Notes under the pieces: generated by a model
Databases searched by the model: none
What the model was told of the DNA's origin: nothing
The model's input: the letters and a program-made list of their open reading frames with translations, nothing else
Shown: piece by piece, positions 1 to 11,000 of the stretch
How the letters are laid out: every line of letters begins with the position of its first letter
Numbering within the stretch: position 1 is the first letter of the stretch
Assembly (NCBI RefSeq): GCF_904849725.1
Contig: NC_058521.1
Location: forward strand, 98,132,244-98,196,243
Reading direction: 5' to 3'
From: Hordeum vulgare subsp. vulgare
Taxonomy: Eukaryota; Streptophyta; Magnoliopsida; Poales; Poaceae
Length of the DNA stretch: 64,000 nucleotides
Program-made: the position numbers and the translations under genes

Positions 1-1112
1 AGGATGGTATCCTCCTTTGAATGATTCAAGTGGCTTGACTTGGCGCATGTTCATGTAGTTGAAACATAATCAACATAGCCTCTATGATGTTCATGTTCAT
101 GGTGATTTATGTCCTACTCATGCTTGCACTCAATGTTGGTTAATCTCAATGCATTTTGATGACTGTTGTCGCTCTCTAGTTGGTCGCTTCCTAGTCTTTG
201 GCTAGCCTTCCCTTGTACTAAGCGGGAATACTGCTTGTGCATCCACTTCCATAAACCCAAAGTTGTTCCATATGAGTCCACCATACCTACCTATATGCGG
301 TATCTACCTGCCGTTCCAAGTAAATTTGCATGTGCCATTCTCTAAATCTTCAAGAAATAATCTGTTTTGCGTGCCCGAACCGCTCATGAGGTGACAGGGG
401 GCTATTGGTATCTTCCATGCTAGGCGTGTTATCCTTGATATGTGTTTATTCACTATCATTCATGAGAAAGGGGCCGGTAATTGGAATTCCCAGTTCCATG
501 CTCAAATTGGAAAGATAATTGCAAACAAAACTTCCCCAGGATTGATGTTGGTAAGGACGGTACCCGAGGATTCGGCTAGCCGTGGAGTGTGATTGATTGG
601 TGGTGGGGGAGTCAAAACTTTACTTTTCTATTTGGGAACCGCCTATAGCATGTGTAGCATGGAAGATCTTGAGAACTCTTAGTCATTGCGTTGACATTGA
701 GAGCATGCCACCCAAAATTATTATCTCTGTTTTCAAAGCTTGAGCTCTCGCACCTCTGCAAATCAATGCTTCCCTCTGCGAAGGGCCTGCCTATTTATGT
801 TCCTGTTGAGTCATCCTCCTCTTATAAAAGCACCAGTTGGAGAGCACCTCTGTCATTTTTATGCTTTGCTTTTAACTGTGTTGAGTATGACTGTGACTGG
901 ATATTCTTTGCCATGAGTTACAATGTTTAGTCAGCACTTGTTCTTTGAAGGTGCTCTGCATTTATGTTTTGTGGTCTCGGAAGAGTTAGCGAGATACCAC
1001 CTGTTCGCACTGCTTCATGTTGCTTTGATTGAAGTGTTGACATTTCAGGCTTATTATTATTTGCTTGCTAGCTGATTATGCCATTGACATGAGTTTACCG
1101 TGAGACCTAGAT
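1..1112 (+). mobile_element. Element A: 3' non-coding internal region of an Athila-like LTR retrotransposon
   Basis: The whole stretch is the reverse complement relative of 29340-30460 in element B, matching along its length (for example the blocks around 10-60, 180-260 and 530-760). It is therefore the long untranslated region between ORF-X and the 3' LTR of the same family. No convincing reading frame is present; the 79-codon frame at 691 has no counterpart in B. The right end stops abruptly at about 1112, where B continues for roughly 220 bp more through its polypurine tract and the first bases of the LTR, so a deletion has fused this region to the LTR body. Confidence 0.8.
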
Positions 1113-2620
1113 GTCATTTGCATGATTTGAATGGAACTAACCCGGACTAACGTTGTTTTCAGCAGAATTGCCGTGGTGCTGTTTTGTGCATAAATAAAAG
1201 TTCTCGGAATGACCTGAAAATTTACGGAGAATTTTTCTGGAATTAATGAAAAATACCCGTGCAAAGGTCCACCGGAGGGGGTGAGCCAGTGGGCTGGCCA
1301 CCCCCCAGGCCGCACCAACCAGGCTTGTGGAGCCCACGAGGCTCCACCGCCTCCAAACTCAGCTCTATATATTCCGTTTCGCCCGGAAAAAAAATCAAGG
1401 AGAAGGATTCATCGCGTTTTACGATACGGAGGCGCCGCCACCTCATGTTCTTCATTTGGAGGGCAGATCTGGAGTCCGTTCTGGGCTCCGGAGAGGGGAA
1501 ATCGTCGCCATCGTCATCATCAACCTTCCTCCATCGACAATTCCATGATGCTCTTCACCGTTCGAGAGTAATCTCATCGTAGGCTTGCTGGACGGTGATG
1601 AGTTGGATGAGATCTATCATGTAATCGAGTTAGTTTTGACGGGGATTGATCCCTAGTATCCACTATGTTCTGAGATTGATGTTGCTACTACTTTGCCATG
1701 CTTAATGCTTGTCACTAGGGCCCGAGTGCCATGATTTCAGATATGAACCTATTATGTTGTCGCCAATATATGTGTGTTTTAGATCCTATCTTGCAAGTTG
1801 TAGTCACCTATTATGTGTTATGACACGGCAACCCCGGAGTGGCAATAGCCGGAACCACTCCCGGAGATGACCATAGTAAGAGGAGTTCATGTATTCACCA
1901 CGTGTTAATGCGTTGGTCCGGTTCTTTATTAAAAGGAGAACCTTAATATCCCGTAGTTTCCATTAGGACCCCGCTGCCACGGGAGGGATGGACAATAGAT
2001 GTCATGCAAGTTCTTTTTCCTAAGCACGTATGACTACATACGGAATACGTGCCTACATTATATTGACGAACGGGAGCTAGTTACATATCTCTCCGTGTTA
2101 TAGTTGTTACATGATGGATCACATCCGGCATACTCATCCATCACCGATCCACTGCCTACGAGTCTTTTACTATTGGTCCTTGCTATGTTACTTTGCTGCT
2201 ACTGCTGCCACTGCTATTACTGTTGCTCTGCTGCTACTCTTGTTACTCTGGTGCTACTGATGTTACCCTGGTGTCACTTGCTACTGCTGTCACTACTGCT
2301 GTTCCTTGCTACTGCTATCACTACTGTTGTTACTTGCTACTTTGCTGTTACCTGCTGCAACATTTTACTGGCGCCATTGATACAACAAGTTAGGAATAGT
2401 CTGCCCTCAACAGACCTGTTTCTGGCACCATTTCTATCATACTACTTTGCTACTGATACTTTACTTGCAGACACTAATCTTTCAGATGTGGTTGAATTGA
2501 CAACTCGGCTGCTAATACTTGAGAATATTCTTTCGCTTCCCTTTGTGTCGAATCAATAAATTTGGGTTGAATACTCTACCCTCAAAAACTATTGCGATCC
2601 CCAACACTTGTGGGTTATCA
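1113..2620 (+). repeat. Element A 3' LTR, 5' end deleted
   Basis: This matches the B LTRs read on the minus strand (27434-29177 and 35870-37612). The TGATACGTCTCC start and about 60 bp are missing. A TATA-like CTCTATATATT lies near 1361. The LTR ends at GTGGGTTATCA (2620), without the roughly 170 bp tail of the B LTRs. The next bases, TTTTC, are exactly those expected if A inserted about 23 bp into the 5' LTR of element C, making TTTTC the right-hand target duplication; the left copy would lie outside the window. Confidence 0.8.
2163..2375 (+). repeat. Degenerate CTG/CTA triplet tract inside the A LTR
   Basis: The sequence is a low-complexity run of GTTACTGCTG-type triplets with interruptions. 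It gives rise to open frames rich in Leu, Cys and Tyr in several phases, including a 151-codon frame from 2104, which I do not consider a gene. The same tract occurs on the minus strand in both B LTRs (27865-28065 and 36305-36495), so it is a fixed part of this LTR family. Confidence 0.75.
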
Positions 2621-3950
2621 TTTTCCAAACACTTTTGCTCTTGTTTTGGGCTCTAATTTGCATGATTTGAATGAAACTAACTCGAAGTGACGTTGTTTTC
2701 TCCAGAAGTACCTCATTGTTAGTTTTCTACAGAAATAAAGGTTCTCGGAATTGGACGAAAGTTTTGTGATTTTTATAGGAATTATAATGATTTATGAAGC
2801 CAAGAACCACGAGAGGGTGGGTCCATGCGGACCACGAGGCAACTGGGCGCGGTCACCTCCCTAGGATACACGCTGTTGTATGGTGGGGCCCACGAGGCGC
2901 CCCGACCCTATCTCGAGTCCTATAAATTCACATATTCGGCAAAGAAATTAAAGGGAACTTTTCATTGGGATATACGAGATGGAATCGCAACAATCTCCCG
3001 TTCTTCCTTGGGAGGGGTGATCTAGAGTCCGAGTGGTGCTTCGGAGAGGGGATTCTTCGCCGTCGTCATGACCAATCCTTCTCCATCAACTATTCCATGA
3101 TGCTCACCACTAGGGGTGAGTAATTCCTTTGCACGCTTGCTGGTCAATGATGGTTGTGGATAGAATTTATCATGTAACCAAGTTAATTTTATAGGGCTTG
3201 ATCCCTAGTATCCACTATGTTCAGATTAATGTTGCTATGATTTTGTTATGCTTAATTCTTGTCACTAGGGACCAAGTGCCATGATTTCAGATCTGAACCT
3301 ATTATCTTTTCTTGAATATAAGAGTGATTTGGATCCTATCTTGAAGTTGTATGCACCTGTTACATGTCTTAATTGGGATTCTTTTCGGTGATTGCCGTAG
3401 TTTGAGGAGTTCGTGTATTCACCATGTGTTAATGCGTTGGTCCTTTTCTCTATTAAAAGGAGGCCTTCATATCCCTTAATTTCTATTAAGACCCCACTGC
3501 CACGGGAGGGTAGGACAAAAGATGTCATGCAAGTTCTTATCGCAAGCACATATGACTATATATGGAATACATGCCTATATTATATTGATGAGCTGGAGCT
3601 AGTTTTGTGTCGCTCTAGTGTGTTAGTGTTACATGATTGATGACGTCCGTATCTTTCCATTGCTACACCATGGCCTATGCTTTACATATATTGAATCTTG
3701 CTGAGTTACTACTATCACTGTCACTCTCACTACTGTTACAAAGTTGCTGCTATCACTATTACTATTACTACTATTATTTGTCGTGCTACTAAACCTTCAA
3801 TGCGGAGAGATATCCGAGGTGCATTTGAATTGACCACTCAACTGTCAAGGATAATAAATATTCCTTGGCTCCCCTTGTGTTGAATCAATAAATTAGCATG
3901 AAATACTACCCATGAAGATTGTCGCGATCCCCTATACTGGTGGGTTATCA
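2621..3950 (+). repeat. Element C 5' LTR (start cut off by A)
   Basis: It pairs with 19089-20467, with the same order of blocks and the same GTGGG-A/T-TATCA terminus. It begins at TTTTCCAAAC, which is about base 23 of the 3' copy. It contains a TATA-like CTATAAATT at 2919-2928 following a GC-rich stretch, the usual U3 promoter layout. It is about 1.35 kb if restored in length, shorter than the A and B LTRs, so C belongs to a sister subfamily. Confidence 0.85.
2920..2927 (+). promoter_or_regulatory. TATA-like box in the C 5' LTR
   Basis: CTATAAAT follows a GC-rich block, and the same motif occurs in the paired LTR near 19412. The same position in other LTRs of the window also holds a TATA motif, so this is the likely U3 promoter core. 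Confidence 0.5.
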
Positions 3951-3961
3951 ACACCTTTTTC

Positions 3962-3979
3962 TAGCACCATTGCCGAGGA
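3962..3979 (+). other. Primer binding site of element C (tRNA-Asp type)
   Basis: TAGCACCATTGCCGAGGA begins 11 bases after the LTR end. It matches 14 of 18 positions of the sequence complementary to the 3' end of plant tRNA-Asp (TGGCGCCGTTGCCGGGGA), which Athila-lineage elements commonly use. The mismatches are mostly G-to-A type, as expected from decay of methylated DNA. Confidence 0.7.
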
Positions 3980-4026
3980 GCATAACTATATTTATTGAGT
4001 TAACTTGAGGATGTCCAATTGCTACT

Positions 4027-6264
4027 ATGAGGAAACTCAAAGATACTCGAACCAAGATAACCCCCTCTCGTACGAGAGGAGGTAAGGAACTGCCATCTTG
4101 CTCTGCTTTTGATTCACCTACTGTTTTGAATCAGCTTATTACACCACCCTTGTTGCTCGTTGTGATATATCGCTTGAACTTGGTGATGCTACTTCTGAAA
4201 TTAATGATGATACTACTGCTATATTTGATGAAACTAAAATTGTGCTACTGAATAAATTACTTGAAGCTCATATTGCTAAAGCTAAAGAACTTGAAAATGC
4301 TAAAACTGATGGAGATTTTGAATCAGCTACTACACCATGCTCTCTCAATATATATGAATTGCCATATGTACCTGAAGGTTATCTTATGGATAGGTAAGTA
4401 GCTGTGGACTTTCTTGCTTGTGAAAATAGAGATGACTTGAAGAAACTACTATGCAATCTGAAAGAAAAATCTATGATGGAGAAAATCAAACGTGATCCTA
4501 AATTTTGTACTTGTCCTATATTTGTTAGTGATAAGGACTATGAATTCTCTATAGACACTGAGTTGATTTCTCTTGTAGAATCTGATCCTTTCCATGTTTA
4601 TGAAGCATAAACTATTGTCGGACATCTCACTAAATTGAATGATATTGCTTCTTTGTCTACCAATGAGGCAAAGATACGTTACTATTATATCCTTAAGCTT
4701 TTTTTCTTTGTTACTAAAAGGCGAGGCTGAAGAATGGTTCCTTTCTCTTGCTCCTGGTGGTGTGCATATGTCCCAAGGATATGCTTTATTACTTCTCCGA
4801 AAAATATTTTCCTGCTCATTAGAAGCAAGTTGTCTTACATGAGATATTTAACTTTGTGCCAATTGAAGAAGAGAATCTCCCTCAGGCTTGGGGGAGACTT
4901 CCCTAGTTACTTAGACCTATGCCTAAACATACCCTTAAGAAAAATTGAAATACTTGATATCTTTTTTAATGGACTAACTGATGCTTCTAGGGATTTCCTA
5001 GATTTTGTGCTATTTTTGTTTCCAGGGAAATAACTGTTGGACAAGTTGAAGAACTATTAAATAACATATTGCGAAATATCGATGATTGGATGCTTCCCGA
5101 ACCATCGCCGGAGCCTATTCAAAAGAAGAGATGTATTCTATTCGTCATTCCTGAAGATATGCAAGAAGCCAAAAGATCTATTAAAGAAAAGGGTAGTAAA
5201 ACTAAAGATGTCAAGAAACTACCACCTATCAAAGAAATACCTGGACAAGACAACCCAACACGGGTAGTAGAGGTAAATTCTCTCTCTACCTTTAATGAAA
5301 GTGGTATACCTTACACTAAGATTCCTAGTCAATGCATGCATGAATTCGATAATTATATTGTTAAGAAAGAATATTTTAATAATTATGTCGAAGATCAATT
5401 AAGACGTAATGCTATGATGATAGATCATTTGAGTGACTTGATGTTTAGAACTGCTAATGATGTAAGGGTCTAGGTAAACATGCTTCTATGGTTCACTCCC
5501 AACTAGACCAAGTTTTTAAGTTAGAAAATGATTTGCTTGCTGAGATAAATGATAATATAAATGACAATGTTGTTAGAGCAATGACTAAAGGAGATCACCT
5601 GACTCAGGAACCTCTTTATCTTGAAGGTCATCCTCAAAGAATAGAATAGGATTCTCACAGAAATAATGATGATACATCTAGTCCTTCTATGAAGAAAAAT
5701 AAAAAGGAGAAATGATAGGACTTTGCATGCTTCTAGTGAACCTGTTATACAAAAAACTGCTGAGAATCATCATGATGTTTCTTTTTTGGATGTTGAGACA
5801 TAGTCTGGAAATGAACATTCACATAGTGATGATGATAATAATAATGTTCATGTAGACGCTTCACCGGATAGTAATAAAGAACTTGATAATGATGTGGAAA
5901 CAAAACCTACCGAAGATCTTGATAACCCACGTCCTAAAAATAAATGTTATGAGAAGAAGGATTTTTTTGCTAGAAAGCATGGAAAATAAAGGGATCCATG
6001 GGTTCAAAAACCCATGCCATTCCCTCGTAAGCCTTCTAAGAGGAAGGACGAAGACTTTGAGCACTTTGCTGAAATGCATAGGCATGTCTTTTTGTGCACT
6101 CGGTTGACTTATATTTCGAAAATGCCTCTGTATGCTAAGTATATGAAAGATATTATTACCAACAAAATAAAAAGACCTAAAACTGAAATTTCTATATGCT
6201 TGCTAATTATTCTTTTGATGGTCGAGTGCGTGAGAAGTTGTGAGATCCGGGTACATCCACAATA
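4027..6264 (+). pseudogene. gag: Element C gag, broken
   Basis: The start codon at 4027 lies about 50 bp after the PBS, at the same place as in element B. The reading frame is disrupted by several stops and shifts. Recognisable pieces at 4404-4610, 4660-5030, 5069-5473 and 5883-6250 align to the B gag in order, including the DKDYEFSID stretch, the PEDMQEAK stretch and the PMPFPRKPSKRK stretch near the C-terminal end. The retrotransposon gag core, with its AEEWFLSLAPGG segment, is at about 4730-4900. It would have formed the capsid-like particle. Copia element F interrupts the gag-protease junction at 6264/15013. Confidence 0.8.
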
Positions 6265-6269
6265 CGTTG
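6265..6269. repeat. Target site duplication CGTTG, left copy, of copia F
   Basis: CGTTG immediately precedes the LTR (6270) and is repeated exactly at 15008-15012 after the other LTR. A perfect 5 bp duplication is the expected copia insertion footprint and fixes both element boundaries. Confidence 0.95.
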
Positions 6270-8023
6270 TGTTGGGTAACGTATCATAAATTCAAAATTT
6301 TCCTACGCATATTCAGATCTTCCTATGGAGAGACCAGCAATGAGAGAGGGGTAAGAGAATCTTCATACCTTTGAAAATCGCTAAGCGGAAGCGTTGCTAG
6401 AACGCGGTTGATGGAGTCGTACTCGCAGCGATTCCGATCTAGTGCCGAACTACGACACCTCCGCGTTCAACACACGTGCAGCCCGGTGACGTCTCCCGCA
6501 CCTTGATCCAGCAAGGAGGAGGGAGAGGTTGGGGAAGAACTGCAGCAGCACGACGGCGTGGTGTCGATGGATAGACGAGGTCTCCCGGAAGGCTTCGCCA
6601 AGCACCGGCAGAGAGGAGGAGGAAGAAGGGCAGGGTTGCGCCGAGAGAGAGGCAAAAGTTTCATCTCCAATGGCCAAAAGTGCCCACTATATATAGGGGG
6701 AGGGAGGCGCTGCGCCCCTTGAGGGTTTCCCTCTCCTGGGGGGGTCAGCCCTAGATGGGGATTGGTGCGGCGGCCAAGGGGGGAGGAGGGGTGTGGCGCA
6801 CCCTTGGTGGGCCTTAGGCTCACCTGGCTTAGGGTTTGCCCCCCTTTTCTCTCCCCCACGCATTGGGCTGAGTGGGGAGGCACACCAGCCCACCTAGGGG
6901 CTGGTTCCCTTCCCCACTTGGCCCACCTTACCTCCGGGGTCGTTGCCACCCTTCGGTGGACCCCCGGGGCCACCTCCGGTGGTCCCGGTGGTCCCGGTAG
7001 GTTACCGGTGATGCCCGAAACACTTCCGGTGTGCGAAACCATCCGTCCTATATATCAATCTTTACCTCCGGACCATTCCGGAGCACTTCGTGATGTCCGG
7101 GATCTCATCCGGGACTCCGAAAAACTTTCGGTAAACTCGTATAACAATTCCCTATAACCCTAGCGTCATCGAACCTTAAGTGTGTAGACCCTACGGGTTC
7201 GGGAGATAGGAAGACATGACCGAGACACCTCTCTCGCCAATAACCATCAGTGGGTCTGGATACCCATGGTGGCTCCCACTTTCTCCACAATGATCTCATC
7301 GGATGAACCACGATGTCAAGGATTCAATCAATCCCATATACGATTCCCTTCGTCTGTCGGTATAGAACTTGCACGAGATTCGATCGTCGGTATGCCTATA
7401 CCTTGTTCAATCTTGTTACCGGTAAGTCTCTTTACTCGTTCCGTAGCATGTCATCGTGTGACTAACTCCTTAGTCACATTGAGCTCATGATGATGTTCTA
7501 CCGAGTGGTCCCAGAGATACCTCTCTGTCACACGGAGGGACAAATCCCGATCTCGATTCGTACCAACCCAACAGACACTTTCGGAGGTACCCGTAGTGCA
7601 CCTTTATAGTCACCCAGTTACGTTGTGACGTTTGATACACCCAAAGCACTCCTACGGTATCCGGGAGTTGCACAATCTCACGGTCGAAGGAAAAGATACT
7701 TGACATTAGAAAAGCTTTAGCATACGAACAATACAATCTAGTGCTATGCTTAGGATTGGGTCTTGTCCATCACATCATTCTCCCAATGATGTGATCCCGT
7801 CATCAATGACATCTAATGACCATGATCAGGAAACCATGATCATCTATTGACTAACGAGCTAGCCCACTAGAGGCTTGCTAGGGACACATTGTGATCTATT
7901 TATTCACACATGTATTACTGTTTCCTGTTAATACAATTATAGCATGAATAATGGACAATTATCATGAACAAGGAAATATTATAATAACCATTTTATTATT
8001 GCCTCTAGGGCATATTTCCAACT
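6270..8023 (-). repeat. 3' LTR of copia F
   Basis: It pairs with 13296-15007 over its full length. Its inner end reads CCAACT on the plus strand instead of CCAACA, so the first base of this LTR is mutated (AG in place of TG on the element's strand). It keeps about 47 bp at 6347-6395 that are missing from the 5' LTR. The open frames of up to 191 codons in this GC-rich LTR exist in both LTRs in shifted forms and are not genes. Confidence 0.92.
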
Positions 8024-8034
8024 GTCTCCCACTT
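8024..8034 (-). other. Polypurine tract of copia F
   Basis: On the minus strand AAGTGGGAGAC directly precedes the 3' LTR and lies about 20 bp after the stop codon. This is the usual position of the plus-strand DNA primer in this copia group. Confidence 0.8.
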
Positions 8035-8055
8035 GCACTAGAGTTAATAATCTAG

Positions 8056-11000
8056 TTACATTGTGATGTATCGAACACCCATAGCATTATGGTGTTGATC
8101 ATGTTTTGCTCGTGGAAGAGGTTTAGTCAACGGGTCTGCAATATTTAGATCCGTGTGTACTTTACAAATATCTATCACTCCACTCTGGACATGGTCCTGG
8201 ATGGAGTTGTAGCGACGTTTGATGTGCTTCGCCTTCCGGTGAAACCTGGGCTCCTTGGCTATGGCAATGGCTCCAGTGTTATCACAGAAGAGTGTCATTG
8301 GACCCGACGCGCTTGGAACCACTCCAAGGTCGGTGATGAGCTCCTTCATCCAAATTGCTTCATGAGCTGCTTCTGAAGCAGCTATGTACTCCGCTTCACA
8401 TGTAGATGCTGCCACGACTTCTTGCTTGCTGCTGCACCAGCTCACTTCCCCACCATTCAACACATATACGTATCCGGTCTGTGACTTAGAGTTATCCGGA
8501 TCTGTGTCGAAGCTAGCGTCGATGTAACCCTTTACGACGAGCTCTTCGTCACCTCCATAAACGAGAAACATTTCCTTAGTCCTTTTATGGTACTTAAGGA
8601 TATTCTTGACCGCTGTCCAGTGTTCCATACCTGGATCACCTTGGTACCTCCCTACCAAACTTATGGCAAGGTTTATATCAGGTCTGGTACACAGCGTGGC
8701 ATACATTAGAGAGCCCACGGCTGAAGCGTAGGGGACAGAACTCATCTTCTCTCTATCTGCTGCCGTGGTCGGCGACTGAGTCTTACTCAATCTCACACCT
8801 TGCAAAACTGGCAAGAACCCTTTCTTTGAGTTTTCCATATTGAACTTCTTCAATATCTTGTCAAGGTATGTACTTTGCGAAAGACCTATGAGGCGTCTTG
8901 ATCTATCTCTATAGATCTTGATGCCTAATATGTATGTAGCTTCTCCAAGGTCCTTCATTGAAACACTTTTGTTCAAATAGGCCTTTATGCTCTCCAACAT
9001 CTCTATATTATTCCGCATCAATAATATGTCATCCACATACAGTATGAGGAAAGCTACAGAGCTCCCACTCACTTTCTTGTACAGACAGGCTTCTCCGTAA
9101 ACCTGTACGAACCCAAACGCTTTAATCACCTCATGAAAGTGAATGTTCCAACTCCGAGATGCTTGCACCAGCCCATAGATGGAGCGCTGGAGCTTGCACA
9201 CTTTGTTAGGACCTTTAGGGTCGACAAAACCTTCTGGTTGCATCATATAGAACTCTTCCTTAAGGTTCCCGTTCAGGAACGCTGTTTTGACGTCCATTTG
9301 GGCAATTTTAATATCATAAAAGGCGGCAATTGCTAACATGATTCGGACTGATTTCAGCTTCGCTACGGGAGAGAAAGTCTCTTCGTAGTCAACTCCTTGA
9401 ATTTGTCGAAAACCCTTTGCGACAAGTCGAGCTTTGTAAACGCTTACATTACCGTTTGCATCAGTCTTCTTCTTGAAGATCCATTTATTTTCTATGGCTC
9501 GCCGGTCATCGGGCAAGTCCACCAAAGTCCATACTTTGTTCTCATACATGGATCCTATCTCGGATTTCATAGCCTCAAGCCATTTGTTGGTATCCGGGCC
9601 CGCCATTGCTTCTTCATAGTTCGAAGGTTCGCCATTGTCTAACAACATGATTTCCATCAAAGGGTTGCCGTACCACTCTGGTGCGGAGCGTGCCCTTGTG
9701 GACCTTCGCTTTTCAGTAGTAACTTGATCCGAAGCTTCATGATCATCATCGTTAACTTCCTCTTCAATTGGTGTAGGCGCCACAGGAACAACTTCCCGCG
9801 CTGCGCTACTATCCTGTTCGTGAGGGGGTGTAATTACCTCATCAAGTTCTACCTTCCTCCCACTTACTTCTTTCGAGAGAAACTCTTTCTCTAGAAAGGA
9901 TCCATTCTTGGCAACAAAGGTCTTACCTTCGGATCTAAGATAGATGGTATACCCAATAGTTTCCTTAGGGTATCCTATGAATACGCATTTCTCCGCTTTG
10001 GGTTCGAGCTTTTCTGGTTGAAGTTTCTTCACATAAGCATCGCAGCCCCAAACTTTAAGAAACGACAACTTAGGTTTCTTGCCAAACCATAATTCATACG
10101 GTGTCGTCTCAATGGATTTTGACGGTGCCCTATTTAAAGTGAATGTTGTAGTTTCTAATGCGTATCCCCAAAATGATAGTTGTAAGTTGGCAAGAGACAT
10201 CATAGATCGTACCATATCTAATAAAGTGCGATTACGACGTTCAGACACTCCATTGCGTTGCGGTGTGCCACGCGGAGTCAGTTGTGAAACGATTCCACAC
10301 TTCCTTAGGTGTGTGCCAAACTCGTGACTCAAATATTCTCCTCCACGATCAAATCGTAGACACTTATTTTTTTTGTCACGTTGATTCTCGACCTCACTCT
10401 GAAATTCCTTGAACTTTTCAAATGTCTCAGATTTGTGCTTCATCAAGTAGATATACCCATACCTACTCAAATCATCGGTGAGAGTGAGAACATAACGATT
10501 GCCACCGCGAGCTTCAACGTTCATTGGACCACATACATCAGTATGTATTATTTCCAATAAGTCGGTTGCTCTCTCCATGATTCCTGATAATGGAGTCTTA
10601 TTTATCTTGCCCATGAGGCACGGTTCGCATGTGTCAAATGATTCAAAGTCAAGAGACTCTAATAGTCCATCAGTATGGAGCTTCTTCATTCGCTTAACGC
10701 CGATATGACCAAGGCGACAGTGCCACAAGTATGTGGGACTATCATTATCAACTTTACATCTTTTGGTACTCACACTATGAATATGTGTAACATCACGATC
10801 GAGATTCATCAAGAATAAACCATTCACCGGCGGAGCATGACCATAAAACATATCACTCATATAAATAGAACAACCATTATTCTCTGACTTAAATGAGTAG
10901 CCGTCTCGCATTAACCAAGACCCTGATACAATATTCATGCTCAAAGCTGGTACTAAATAACAATTATTAAGGTTTAAAACTAATCCCGACGGTAGATGTA

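Noticed and set aside
2104..2559. 151-codon plus-strand frame rich in Leu, Cys and Tyr
   Set aside because: It is a by-product of the triplet-rich LTR tract; the same DNA is open in other frames and the frame is not kept in the B LTRs.
6467..7042. 191-codon minus-strand frame in GC-rich DNA
   Set aside because: It lies in the 3' LTR of copia F; the matching LTR at 13418-13875 has different open frames because of indels, so it is not maintained.
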